Below are positions 23,001 through 32,349 of a stretch of DNA of 64,000 nt, one piece after another. Below the pieces are notes generated by a model. The model was not told the origin of the DNA and did no database searches. It worked only from the letters and a program-made list of their open reading frames with translations. The stretch is from Mactromeris polynyma. Its lineage: Eukaryota; Mollusca; Bivalvia; Venerida; Mactridae. The DNA is taken from contig JASFXZ010000026.1 of the NCBI GenBank assembly GCA_032209605.1, positions 2,976,001 to 3,040,000 of the forward strand, given 5' to 3'. The translations under genes and the position numbers were made by a program. The stretch's first letter is position 1. Each line of letters starts with the position of its first letter.

Positions 23001-24420
23001 TTACGTATGTACCATTGAGCCTTCTCAAATGCCTAATGTTTTATGGATTATTGTTTTGCCGGAGGTCTGTGTGGAGAGGCACTGTCTTATGTATGTGGCG
23101 TTCCATGTAGCAGCTTATTCTCTCACTTTTATAAACACAATAGCGCATTTACGGAATATAAGAACTTGATATATGTTCACCACCCGGTCCCTAGTATTTA
23201 TAGTGACAAATTTCATGGCTGTGAGGCCGTTGTGATTCTAGTGTTCTTTTCATGCTGAATTGTCGTGCATATCAGGCCGTGTGTTGCTCCCAAATAGTCT
23301 TCTGTTATACTATAGCATCCTTTTTATTCTATATCGGTATAATGGAGGAATGTAGTGACAGGAGACCTGTTTTGTGAATGTGACATTCTCTGTGCAGCTC
23401 TATCTAACCTTTATATATAATGGACAATACTTATGCAATGGTACTACAACATGTATTACATAACTTTCATGACAGAATGCTTTTGTTACTACGATTAAAC
23501 AACACAATATCATTTCAGTTGGAGGGAGCAAATACATTCGTTGGGGAAGGACTGTGTGTCCCGGAAACGGAACCAAGCTGTTATATCGTGGTAATAACAT
23601 ATTTTGAGTGCAGTCATTACACATGAATGCATACTCGTAGAAAATACACAATGCTAATGTTTGTGTCTCCTTTATTCTCTGACGATATTCGTTTCTATGT
23701 CAGTTTATTTAGAGCATCACACTGTACTTGAATATATGCGTATTAGTATGATGTAATGAAATTTCATTTATATTTTCACTATTTTACCCGATGCGTATAC
23801 ATAATTAAAATTTCGGTTTCAAATTGCCATGCTTAAACATACGTTATCGCCTTTTCTATCTATTCAGAACAAAACATGATCATTCTTGTTTGACAACAAT
23901 TTTAAATTTGTCTCGCACTTCTGCAGGTTACATGGCCGGTTCTGATAGGGAACATCCTGGAACTGGAGCCAATTACTTATGTTTACCAAATCAGCCGGCA
24001 TGGGGTCACTATGAGGAATCTATTGAAAGTGTAGGAAAAATCACTGGTGTCGAGTATGAATTTTGGCATCACAGGGACGATGGGGCAAAGAAGTTCTTGG
24101 GCGACAACATGTACAACCACGATGCACCTTGTGCAGTATGCTTCGCCTCTAGAGGAGTTTCGATTATGATTCCAGGGAGAAATGTATGCTATGATGGTTG
24201 GACAATGGAATACACCGGGTATCTTGTTTCTGGGTATCAGGCTGACAAGAGTGCGACGGAGTACGTTTGTCTTGACCAGCGTCCAGAAAAAGTAACAAAC
24301 GGAAATGCTGATGACGGGGATAATAGATTATATTTTGTCGAATCAGTTTGTGGTAAAGGTTTAGCCTGCCCGCCATACATTGCTGGCCGAGAACTCGCCT
24401 GTGTTGTTTGTACTATTTAA
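17090..24420 (+). CDS. Secreted 'short-chain collagen C4-like' protein, three exons
   Basis: Exons are 17090-17300, 23519-23590 and 23927-24420. All introns are GT-AG in phase 1, giving 777 nt and 258 residues. Residues 1-21 are a signal peptide (MRTMF..LVVSLCGYCLA). Residues about 30-68 are charged and heptad-like (coiled coil, probably oligomerising). From residue 77 comes the family's Cys-rich domain: YIRWGRTVCPGNGTK, GANYLCLP, CAVC, MIPGRNVCYDGW, EYTGYLVSGY, ATEYVCLD, CPPYIAGRELACVVC, ending two residues before the stop. Mollusc genomes have many such genes, labelled short-chain collagen C4-like though this one has no Gly-X-Y repeat; function is not established. The in-frame ATG at 17090 directly precedes the hydrophobic core. 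Middle exon 2 supplies the conserved RWGRxxCP segment, and without it the domain is incomplete. Intron 1 (6.2 kb) contains MITE, LINE and Tc1 insertions. Confidence 0.88.
17313..17397. mobile_element. pogo-like MITE, copy E, left half (split by a LINE)
   Basis: TACAGTAAAACCTCAAACGG through GGGCAGTGAACATGGACTTG corresponds to the left half of the full copy at 54613-54791. Its right half resumes at 19009. It lies 12 bp inside intron 1 of the C4-like gene, just after the splice donor. Confidence 0.8.
17466..18084 (+). mobile_element. Short LINE 3'-end insertion inside the LINE
   Basis: The host LINE's reading stops after IERVHI and resumes in frame-like continuity with YACKRFMNASSKSCN at about 18090. 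The intervening roughly 620 bp is AT-rich and has stops. It ends GTGACCTTCTGGAAATTCAAATAAACT, resembling the LINE 3' end near 26200 (CACCTTCTGAAAATAAAG). It is probably a 5'-truncated copy of a second LINE family, with a few bases uncertainty at each end. Confidence 0.55.
18085..18845 (+). pseudogene. LINE polyprotein C-terminal fragment
   Basis: About 250 codons remain open to the stop at 18843-18845. They hold CKRFMNASSKSCNAVIVGD, SKRSITYWLKIL, a basic middle with KFRRSLVAFRTSSHPLMIEK, and GITRENRLCIHCENIIECEYHFLLKCPLYD, which is the Cys-Cys-His-Cys knuckle after the reverse transcriptase in many LINEs. The long open frame suggests a fairly young insertion, but the catalytic reverse transcriptase and endonuclease are missing. 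A Met codon at 18042 lies in the inserted sequence and is not the natural start. Confidence 0.82.
19009..19064. mobile_element. pogo-like MITE, copy E, right half
   Basis: TGGACTTGAAAATTGTGTTC, TTAATTTTGAGGTGGTCTTG and TTATTGAGGTTTACT continue the MITE interrupted at 17397. The order matches copy H at 54613-54791. Confidence 0.8.
19421..19580. repeat. 48-bp tandem repeat, 3.3 copies
   Basis: GCCGCATTTAGTTCACGTTA and the following GCTTTA..CGGCGGACATGTGCC recur with starts at 19421, 19469, 19517 and 19565. The unit is GC-richer than the surrounding intron and has CpG-containing ends (CGGCGGAC, CGCCGCAT). Confidence 0.88.
19928..20030 (+). repeat. Possible tRNA-derived SINE head
   Basis: CCCCGTGTAGTGCAGT resembles a tRNA-type A box region. 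GAATGTCGCGGATTTGTTCA lies at B-box distance, and CCAGTCCGAATG sits where an anticodon arm would end. Stems are imperfect. Suggestive of a V-type or tRNA SINE, not proven. Confidence 0.35.
20428..21403 (-). pseudogene. Tc1-like transposase pseudogene (copy 4)
   Basis: Reads from MPRLNFEERARVLAILECGR, helix-turn-helix TQEQVARCFNVSRSSILRLI, through SDESRFNLSNADGRIRV (first catalytic Asp), GNLTARRYINQILRH, VFQHENARLHVV and CNPIEHAWDYLGRR (third residue Glu), to NRGGHTHY and a stop. Frameshifts and at least one stop interrupt it. The second catalytic Asp (normally QDNARPH) is Glu here. It is full length end to end but dead. Confidence 0.87.
21559..21580. repeat. (GGTT)n microsatellite
   Basis: Five GGTT repeats in a row next to the right part of the Tc1 copy 4. 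Confidence 0.9.
21689..22682. other. Intron sequence, no feature recognised
   Basis: Part of intron 1 of the C4-like gene. CTGTGGTGGCAGCTTTATTATGTGCGAAA near 21930 resembles CTGTGGTGGTGGCTTTTATTATGTGCGAAA near 2727, so a short dispersed repeat is shared between these two places. Confidence 0.4.
22683..22838. repeat. 57-bp tandem repeat, 2.7 copies
   Basis: ACTTTAGATC..ATCTCAGTTAACGTCCTGTTCTTTTCAAT starts at 22683, 22740 and 22797. The third copy is partial. Confidence 0.88.
22916..23120. repeat. Dispersed ~200-bp repeat, copy 1
   Basis: Matches 33005-33200 through TTGTCCTCTTT, CATTCCTTGTGCC, CCATTGAGC, GGAGGTC.GTGTGGAGAGG and CTGTCTTATGTATGTGGCGT with scattered differences. A short piece (GTATGTGGCGTTCCCTGAAG) also occurs at 22364. 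The family is unidentified. Confidence 0.75.
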
Positions 24421-24636
24421 CTAAATTCACTACGTACAATGTACGATGGGTTGCTATATTTGCAATGTACTGAAGTTGTCGCATACGTTATTTAAAACTT
24501 CTCATATAAATTGTTATTGAAGGTTCTAATTAAAACAGTGCATATGTGTAACAATTGAGACTGATAGTATAGAAGAATACGCGACAGTGTCGAGAATACA
24601 ATTTGATCACATATGCGTTAATTAGTGACAATCATA

Positions 24637-24642
24637 AATAAA
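24637..24642 (+). promoter_or_regulatory. Polyadenylation signal AATAAA for the C4-like gene
   Basis: AATAAA, followed by AGTTTTATTGTT, lies 217 bp after the stop codon of the gene that starts at 17090. It gives a plausible 3' UTR of about 240 nt. Confidence 0.6.
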
Positions 24643-25739
24643 GTTTTATTGTTCAATGGCTGTCCGTTAAATTCGTGCACTGGCCTATAATTATAACCTA
24701 ATGAAATATCTTGATGACAGTTTTGACACACAAAATGTTTTCACCTAAATCTGCTATATTTGGATAAAGATTCATAGTACATTGTATGTTTTAGATGCGT
24801 GTCAAGATCCCCTTTCCCCATATGCAGTTCCTTGACTTGATATAACATTCGTGTTCTTTTTCACCACCCATTTCTTTCTTATCTTCTTCACTGGTGCATT
24901 ACACCCACTTAATCCCTCCACCTTTGTTTTCGGCTTAAATTTCTCCATGGTTGTTTTGACAGTCAGACAGACAATTGCTTATTTCCCCAGTCCCATTTGC
25001 CCTTACACCTCCTCAATCCCTTATGTTTTGTAGAATGGTATCAGACATAGTACCATAGCAGCACTCGAACGGAAAACATGTTACAGCTTAAACTAAACAA
25101 TTTCTCATCTCGTATGTCGCAAAAATGAAGGACGCATTAAGGCGATGAAGTCTTTTGTTGTTTAATGTAACAACCTTGTTTGATAATGGACACGTGTAAA
25201 GAATGTTAGATTTTACTATTCCATGTATTCTGACAACTAATTTATGTACATTTACAACTAACATCATATAATTATTTTTGTTCGTGTATCAATTAATACC
25301 ATGTATTGCAATCGATATTTCCTGTTTATAGACACTGTCTAAAAATGTTCTTAAAACGTAATGTGCCTGGTAATATATTGAAATAAACACGTGATACATA
25401 TGTTGATTACTTATGTTTACCAAATAATCTAAATTCTTTTTTCTTCCCAATAATTCCCATTCGTAATCCCGCAGAAATATTTTATCTACAAAATCTCTCC
25501 TTATCATTCTGATACATCACATGCTAAACGCTTTGTTTTGCCTAGAAGGCAATTTCTAGCAATTATAACAAGGTGACATGAAGTCCATTGATACAACATT
25601 TTTCCACGAATGGTTTTGCTAGAAATCCCTTTTATTACTTTTGTGTACTGTATATGACATTAATTAAACTTTATGGTTCGACTTACTAACCAGAAGGTAG
25701 ATCCATACATCATATGCTAAAATTTTGTATCGCCAAAAA
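24643..25739. other. No gene recognised
   Basis: AT-rich sequence with two short open stretches (24851-25033 plus, 25289-25507 minus) that match nothing I know. Confidence 0.4.
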
Positions 25740-26240
25740 CGCAATATATTTGCTATAATCGCTCGTACAACTTAAGATCTGTCAAGAAAAATGGCATTAT
25801 CCATGTACTTTTTAAAACTGATTTAGTTAAACGAAATTCATTTTTATATTTTGGCATGACTGTATGGAATAACATCACCGAAGATATTCGTTCAGTGAAA
25901 TCTTTGACACAATTTAAAAAAGACATAATACATTCCTTTTAAATTTGCAATAACAAAAAAACAATTGGATGGTTTCTTCACTTTTTGTGAATATTTTATA
26001 TTGCTTTTAATGTTGTTTCTGTATATTTAACGCATGTTGTCTAAATTGTTAATATTAGTTCTACATGTATCAATTCATTATAATAATTGTAACTCTCACC
26101 AGTTTAACCTTTTTTATAATGATTTATGGAAGGTCACATGGAAATAAGATGTGCTTTGTATTTGTTATAATTGTGTTCGTATATGTATCAATGTGTTGTG
26201 TTCACCTTCTGAAAATAAAGCTGTTGTTATTGTTATTATT
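25740..26240 (+). mobile_element. 5'-truncated LINE 3' end (CR1/jockey-like)
   Basis: At 25770-25941 one frame reads YNLRSVKKNG, then FGMTVWNNITEDIRSVKSLT and QFKKDIIHSF before a stop. This is the R..-x-W-N-x-(L/I)-x-x-x-I/D-R-x-x-x-S-(L/I)-x-x-F-K tail that closes the reverse transcriptase protein of CR1/jockey-clade LINEs. About 290 bp of 3' UTR follow, ending CTGAAAATAAAGCTG and a TTGTTA/TTATTA repeat tail at 26212-26245. Confidence 0.75.
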
Positions 26241-26399
26241 AATATTATTACTCCATGTTTAGATTGTCTAGATTACTTGCTTGCATATTAGAAGACAGCG
26301 TGTTTAATCAATTTGGACAGTTGGTATCTAAATGTATCAGACCTTTTCAGGCATAATGCTGCTTTTGTTTTGACAATATTGTCATTACACTCATTTGGA

Positions 26400-26540
26400 G
26401 ATAGATAGATACTTTTATTTCCTCCATGCACGGAGAGCAGAACAATATGTACGACGTTAAACAATACAAAAGTAAACAAACAAATCATCAACAAATCATC
26501 TTGAGTCAGAATACAGTTAAGAATTTAAGATAAACAGGTA
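26400..26540 (-). mobile_element. LINE 3' UTR fragment, minus strand
   Basis: GATAGATAGATACTTTTATT, CCTCCATGCACGGAGAGCAG and following words match the 3' end of the minus-strand LINE at 34660 (GATAGATATTTAG.., CCTCCATATATAGGAGAGCAG). Both carry a GATA-type tail, so this is a short truncated copy of that family. Confidence 0.6.
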
Positions 26541-27024
26541 AATACTAAGGAATGTTGACAATGTATGTAAATCCGTTCATATGAGAAACACCTGAAAATG
26601 TTCCGTAAAGTTTGGGGTACATTGCAAACACTTTCTACATTGTCGAGGGAATTGTCTTGACAAGAACATAGCTACAGAACGGTTCAGTATTCTGCACAAA
26701 GAAGTTAAGGAAGACGTATTCCATCAGACATTCCAAAGGCTCGAACATCGGTCAGATCTCATAATACTCTGTGAAGCCCATTCATTTCCGTCATGTACAA
26801 TGCAGTCTAGCTGACGTTGCTTGGCTGGAATCAACACATGGTGTATCAATGTAAGTTTCCACCTTGATTTAACCGGAAAGTTACCAGTCTGCAAGTAAGC
26901 ATATAAAATATCAATAATAAAGAAAACAATGCGATACTTTCTGTATTTATAAAGTTATGAAGGAGAATATAGTGTGTGTTTGGTCAGACTCAAAATCTGG
27001 TCAACAAGTATGTGTGCGACCAAA

Positions 27025-27110
27025 GGCGCTGCTATGGGATTTACAACCTTTTCTGTAAGTGACGTCATTTCAAGAAAACGCAACATGTGATGACACTATT
27101 TGTCTAAGTA
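27025..27110. mobile_element. Half copy of a GACGTCATTT-type TIR element
   Basis: TTTACAACCTTTTCTGTAAG, TGACGTCATTTCAAGAAAAC and TGATGACACTATTTG match the left half of the element at 55339-55579. I do not see the other end nearby. Confidence 0.6.
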
Positions 27111-27492
27111 CAAATGAATGTGGGACCGAACAATAATCAAAACGTGTAAATACTGCCCTCATTCCATTTAAATGTATCTATAATGTGAAACAAAGCTCGT
27201 AAATCCATTTAAACCATCAGCTCACTAGGTAATACCATAACATTAAGTATACAATGTACAATCGCCTAATTCTTAATTTCCTTGTAAGTTATCCAATGTG
27301 ACGAGGTTCATGTACTTTAAAGAAGTGTAGATGCCTCGTGCTTAAAATTCATTTTCTTATCACACACGAGAGAAAGTAAAAGGCAAAATACAGACGCACA
27401 CATTTACACACGCACATAATAGTTTTCAGTTTATAATTTAAATAAACAACTGTACTCATCAATTAACACAAATCTGCGGATGGCGTGACGTC

Positions 27493-27906
27493 ATGAAAAC
27501 TGATCTGGTCATTATCCAAGGAAATCTCAATGCTCAAGGTTATATCAATGTTTTAAACAATACAATGATACCATTCATGCAAAATAACGGACCTGGCACT
27601 TTCCAACATGACAATGCAACGCCTCACAAGGCGCGTATAACTACACAATTCCTTGTTCAAAATAATGTTAAAGTCTTGCCTTGGCCTGCTGTATCCCCAG
27701 ACTTGAACCCAGTATAACACATATGGGATGATTTGGGTCGGAGAGCCAGGTCCGAGCATCAAATTGATACCATAAATGACCTCCGAAATGCACTTGTGTT
27801 AGAATGGCAGCGTATTCCAAACGCGGTCATACAACGTTACGTTAATTCAATGAGGCGACTTTTTCTCCGATGCATTCGTAAAAATGGCGGTCACACTGGT
27901 TACTGA
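27493..27906 (+). pseudogene. Tc1-like transposase pseudogene (copy 3, 5'-truncated)
   Basis: Begins in the catalytic core at KTDLVIIQGNLNAQGYINVL. It continues through FQHDNATPHKARITTQFL (second Asp) and LPWPAVSPDLNPV, where one base change turns the Glu-His context into a stop, then HIWDDLGRRARS, NALVLEWQRIPNAVIQRYV and CIRKNGGHTGY to the stop at 27904. The N-terminal half and first catalytic residue are absent. Near-identical to 10520-10913 and slightly better preserved there (it keeps the NALVLEW segment). Confidence 0.88.
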
Positions 27907-28145
27907 TGCTTCTTATAAAATCAATCAGTCAGTACTTTCTTTTCTCCAAATGTTGTGTGATAATTTACAATGTTCTGGAATTTTCATTTCGTTTTGTTAT
28001 ATGTATATGACTACACCACACAACCCCTCTCCACTTAATTGTTTATAAACATATTATATGCATTGTCTGATTTTTTTCCCAGTAAATTACATAAACACAT
28101 TGATATTGCATTGAAGCTTCAATGAAAAAAATAATTAACTCCGAA

Positions 28146-28625
28146 TATAGTTACCACCTCAATATGAAGACAACTTCAATATAAAGACCACCTCAATATG
28201 AAGAGCACTTCAATATAAAGACCACCTCAATATGAAGACCACCTCAATATGAAGACCATCTCAATATGAAGACCACCTCAATATGAAGACCACCTCAACA
28301 CGAAGACCACCTCAACATGAAGACCACCTCAACATGAATACCAACTCATTAAGAAGACCACCTCAATATGAAGACCATTTCAATATGAAGACCACCTCAA
28401 TATGAAGACCATCTCAATATAAAGACCACCTCAATATGAAGACCAACTCAATATGAATACCACCTCAATATGAAGACCACCTCAATATAAAGACCACCTC
28501 AATATGAAGACCATCTCAATAAGAATACCACCTCAATAAGAAGAACACCTCAATATGAAGAACACCTCAATAAGACCAACTATAAAGGGTCCCAAGGGCG
28601 GTCTTATTATCGAGGTTTTATTGTA
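28146..28625. mobile_element. pogo-like MITE, copy F, expanded to a 17-bp minisatellite
   Basis: About 25 tandem copies of AAGACCACCTCAATATG (variants CAACATG, CAATAAG, ACCATCTCAAT, AATACCACC) fill 28146-28580. The right end AAAGGGTCCCAAGGGCGGTC, TTATTATCGAGGTTTTATTGTA is the MITE's terminal part. The left terminal repeat is replaced by the array, which abuts the tail of the Tc1 block. Confidence 0.85.
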
Positions 28626-28768
28626 TTTGAAAGAATTAGTTTATGCTAACAGAATCCAACAAATAATTTATTAAGTTTGTTTTAGAACGTGTCATGACGT
28701 ATGACCTGATTTGTAGAGATAAGGTTTAAAATCAATATACTGCATATACTAAGCTATAGCATCCGTCA
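28626..28768. repeat. Near-identical duplicate of 12369-12506
   Basis: TTTATGCTAACAGAATCCAA through CATATACTAAGCTA is the same at both sites except for a few changes just before the tRNA. It is the 5' flank of the tRNA-Phe gene and of its truncated copy. Confidence 0.88.
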
Positions 28769-28840
28769 GCCGGAATAGCTCAGTTGGGAGAGCGTTAGAC
28801 TGAAGATCTAAAGGTCCCTGGTTCAATCCCGGGTTCCGGC
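28769..28840 (+). tRNA. tRNA-Phe (GAA)
   Basis: Complete 72-nt cloverleaf. The acceptor stem GCCGGAA pairs perfectly with TTCCGGC. The D arm is AGCTCAGTTGGGAGAGC, the anticodon arm TTAGACTGAAGATCTAA has anticodon GAA, and the T arm CCTGG-TTCAATC-CCGGG is perfect. The text is that of eukaryotic tRNA-Phe except for a compensated change in the acceptor stem (usually GCCGAAA/TTTCGGC), A for G in the T loop, and G rather than A at the discriminator position. T runs at 28872 and 28881-28885 can end RNA polymerase III transcription. Its truncated twin is at 12507. Confidence 0.9.
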
Positions 28841-28880
28841 GTGAACGGAATGTTCGGCGGCTGATCTTCCCTTTTCCCTC

Positions 28881-28885
28881 TTTTT
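28881..28885 (+). terminator. RNA polymerase III T-run after tRNA-Phe
   Basis: TTTTT 41 bp after the tRNA, with a shorter TTTT at 28872. Either would serve as a pol III terminator. Confidence 0.5.
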
Positions 28886-28889
28886 AAAC

Positions 28890-29282
28890 TTCATGGAAAC
28901 GGTATTAATACGATCATTTTTTTACTGTTATGATATCATACGTGAATAGTATTTGATAATGATTCGAAGCCAATGCCTATTTGTAAATTGAGAATTCAAA
29001 CATATCCGACCAGGCAATTTCAGAAATACATGTATACTCATTACATTTAAACATGCACAATGTTTTCCAACCGTACATCATTAAATTTCATTTTATTATT
29101 TTCCAATATCATTTTTTATTCAAATACTTTCGATTGACATGAAATTAGGCATTTATGTTGCGAACACTTGCAATACTATCGTGTCAAGTTCATTTCTTGT
29201 AAAAGTTGTTAAATGAAAATTTAGAAATTCCATAGTGCGCGTTATTAAAATGTTAATGTGGAGAGTATACTTCAGGTAATTT
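28890..29282. other. No gene recognised
   Basis: AT-rich spacer between the tRNA-Phe gene and the next duplicated block. Nothing recognised. Confidence 0.4.
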
Positions 29283-29870
29283 CTCTTATACTACCGGAGA
29301 CTCGGCACTTTTGAAATATTCACTTTGAATCAGTATTCTTCAAGACATTGTTTCTGATCAATGTGTATAAATGTTGAGTATTTGTGTACCAATTCAGGGC
29401 TCGTCAATTTTCTTAAAATACAGTTGTACTGGACTAGTGTATGTGAACAGTAAAACCTTACTTAAAGACCATCTCAATAATAAGACCACCTCAAAATTAA
29501 GAACATAATTTTCGCACGTCCGTTTTGCCTATTTTGCTCTGAATTCAACCTCAATATTAAGACCACCTCAATAATTTTACCAGTTTTCAAGGGTCCCATG
29601 GGTATTCTTATTATTGAGGTTTTACTGTACATGTTAATTTTGACTTGTCCGACATGGGAGGCTAGTTGTACGAGCATATAATAGGGTCTAAATGAACAGT
29701 TAAGTAGGCGTGCATAACAGACTTGTCCCGGGCTAAGTCCAACTCAACTGTTGGTAGCATACATCGGCAATTAGACTTGGCTAGTGGATTCTAGGGCCCT
29801 GACCATATGTAAATTTAAAGTGTGTCCGTTGTCTATTCCTTCGGGTATTTTAATGATATGTGAACTGGCA
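29283..29870. repeat. Duplicated block, partner of 11178-11760
   Basis: Same content and order as at 11.2-11.8 kb, including MITE copy G. Here it lies after the tRNA-Phe gene, whereas in the other locus it lies before the truncated tRNA. Confidence 0.8.
29447..29629. mobile_element. pogo-like MITE, copy G (complete ends)
   Basis: ACAGTAAAACCTTACTTAAA at the left and GAGGTTTTACTGTA at the right form inverted tips. The interior matches copy B. It is 183 bp and noncoding. Confidence 0.8.
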
Positions 29871-29879
29871 TGAGTTTGA

Positions 29880-29960
29880 GAGCAGTTGTGGGACCATTAC
29901 TCTTTCTTCTCTATATAAATGATTTGCCAAATACCATTACATCTAAAGTAAAGGCGAACG
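29880..29960 (+). pseudogene. Short reverse transcriptase fragment
   Basis: One frame reads AVVGPLLFLLYINDLPNTIT, the block that precedes the catalytic ADD box in jockey/CR1-type LINE reverse transcriptases (usual form Q-G-S-V-L-G-P-L-L-F). The reading is lost immediately downstream, where GATGTCATAC is repeated. Confidence 0.7.
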
Positions 29961-30557
29961 GCGATGTCATACAAATCTGATGCTCGTCTTACAGTAAAGG
30001 CGACGTAGCCCAAATGCTACACTAAAAGGGCGATGTCATACTGATATTCGTCTGCTAGGGCCCGCTTCAACAAATAAAGACGGGAAGAGTGTTGTGACCG
30101 TCGATACATAAGCGGCCCAACGCGTCATCGTAAGGAACGGCTCCGATTGGCTAACGACCCTGGCGGCAAGGACAAATCTCGGTGCATGAGATCTTACGTT
30201 CTTGACAGTTATTCGTTAGGAGCCTAGACACTCAGACGTATACCAACGAAGTATCTTATACTTAGACGTAAACAGTAGACAGAACGACACTACCCAGAAT
30301 TAGGGTGAATACTTCAATAACATTAAAAAGCCTGAGGCATACTTCATGTAATATCCGAAAACATGTGATCAAGTATATTTTTCCCATCTGATAAGTACCT
30401 GCATGTTTACTACTGGCGTTTAAAACATATTTTGCTTGCTCGTTGCTTCAACAAACATTGAAATACCCTTCTTCAAACTCGTATAATGACTATACTCAGC
30501 ACATTTAATAACGCACGATATTGAATTTCTAAATTTTCACTGACTGAATTTTAGGAT

Positions 30558-30662
30558 CCATGTCATGTTGGAAGAGTTGTCTTTCGACACAATTTCGTGC
30601 AAACGAATATAATATATTTGCACGAAATTGTGTCGAAAGACAACTCTTCCAACATTACATGG
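30558..30662. repeat. Long near-perfect hairpin (46-bp arms)
   Basis: Arms 30558-30603 and 30617-30662 are complementary with a single mismatch, and the inner 39 bp are perfect. The loop is 13 nt (CGAATATAATATA). Arm core: GAAGAGTTGTCTTTCGACAC. No coding sense. It might be a fold-back DNA element or a hairpin RNA precursor. Confidence 0.95.
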
Positions 30663-31282
30663 TGTAGAATAAGACAATTCGTCGACGTCAGGAGTGCAAG
30701 GTTTGAGAATATAAAATTAATCCCTTCGCTATTTACTATCAATACATCTGCGTGCTTGATTGAATTTGTATAGGATACATGTATACTACTCAAAACTTGC
30801 TAAGGACCACCTGTTATTATTTTGGTTCAAATATATAAAGCTGTTAAAAGAAATTAAAACTGCTTATCATTGTCAAGAGTATGTGGCCAGGCATTGTGAG
30901 ACAATATTAGCATTTTGTCAGAAAAGTTAACATCACATAATCTGACGTTAAAATGACGTCAATATAAAGATCAACATTTCTTGATAGCACATATCAAAAA
31001 GAAACAGTTCAATTTTTATATTCCTTAGTCAGACATAAATTTGACTGGAAATCAAGCTAAATACTGGAGTTTCATACTTCTCATTGGAAGTTGTTCTTCT
31101 TGGCATTATGCAAGGAAAATCACATTAAAGTAATTTTCTGGTACGATCCTAGTCAACTTGTATAATTATTTTTTGAAATGGACAATTTAGCCTTGTATCA
31201 TAGTGTACAATTTCGCCGAGTTTGAAGGCCTATACCAGGACATATAAGTAGTAGCCTTAGGTGACCCTTAGCAAATGTTGAG
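30663..31282. other. No gene recognised
   Basis: AT-rich. The last part (ATATATACGAGGGACAGGTTGA at about 31286) may be the 5' end of the following mariner element. Confidence 0.4.
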
Positions 31283-31477
31283 TAGTATATATACGAGGGA
31301 CAGGTTGAAATACCCGGCCTTTTCCTGATCTTGTTTTTCACGTGCAACAAAGTACATATATTGTAAATGAGCGGCAACTACATTCTTTCGAAAATAATTC
31401 GGTCGGTTGGTTTTTCAATGACATGTTTGTAAACACATGTTGGACGTTATTTAAACATGATAGGTGTTTCATCTAAC

Positions 31478-32345
31478 ATGGCCTCCAAGTTAGAAGAACA
31501 GAAGTCTGTTGTAAAATTTCTACTGGCAGAGGGTGAAAAGCCTTACCATATTTCCCATACACTGCAGAAAAGGTTTGGGCGTGACTGCATGTCACGTTCT
31601 ACATTTTACAATTTTGTGAAGGTAGAATTGACAGCATCTGGGAGGCCCATTGAGGCAGTGACCCCATCAATAGCTGCAAATGTTGAGGCTTTCATCATGC
31701 AAGATCGTCGGGTAACATTGCAAGAGGAAGCATGTATGTTTAGTAATGAAAAAGCAACATCACTCAAAATGTACATGAACACCTTGGTATTAGCAAGGTC
31801 AGTGCTATGTGGGTGCCGAGGCAGTTGACAGAAGACCAAAAGGCATCCAGGATGACTATGACAAAAGATCAGGTTAAAAAGGTTCATTACGTTGAACCAG
31901 AGACAAAATTTCAATCAAAGCAGTGGAAAAGCGCTGGCTCCCCCCCCCCCAAGTTAAACTGTCTCCTTCGGCTGACAATGTCCTGAAGTAATTCAGAGAA
32001 AACTCACAGAAAAATGTCATTCTTCTTCATGACAACGCCCCCTCCCATAACACTTCGACTATAGTTGAAGTCATCAATTCATTCCAACAGGCAATTGTTA
32101 TCAGACCCTCCCCATAGCACTGACCTGGCCATCTGTGACTTTTATTTATTTCCCGAACTGAAAAAAATGCTTGCTGGAACAAAATATGAGTCTACGTTGG
32201 CTGTGATTTCGCCTGTCACACAGTACCTGAGACATATGTCTACTTCATGGTTTGCACGTTGGTATAGACAATACAAAACCGTAATCAGAGTCTGTCTAGT
32301 ACATAATGCAAATGCTCCAATTAGTTCATATACGACCAAACAGTA
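31478..32345 (+). pseudogene. Mariner-like transposase pseudogene
   Basis: Opens MASKLEEQKSVVKFLLAEGE, the helix-turn-helix arm of mariner transposases (QKRFGRDCMSRSTFYNFVK). It continues with SGRPIEAVTP, FIMQDRRVTLQE and, in another frame, LGISKVSAMWVPRQLTEDQK, ETKFQSKQWKSAGSP, then LLHDNAPSH (second catalytic Asp) and STDLAICDFYLFPELKKMLAG (third Asp in the D34D context). The segment with the first catalytic Asp is deleted between the two ends, and several frameshifts and stops intervene. A C-run (CCCCCCCCCC) at 31941 is one frameshift site. ATACGAGGGACAGGTTGAAA near 31290 may be part of the 5' terminal repeat. Confidence 0.85.
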
Positions 32346-32349
32346 AACA

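Noticed and set aside
23927..24420. Single-exon gene starting at an ATG at 23824
   Set aside because: The stretch before 23927 reads as intron (pyrimidine-rich, CTGCAG acceptor). The domain lacks its N-terminal RWGR segment unless exon 2 is used.
17090..24420. Two-exon model joining 17300 directly to 23927
   Set aside because: It is in frame but skips the conserved YIRWGRTVCP segment, which is present with good splice sites at 23519-23590.
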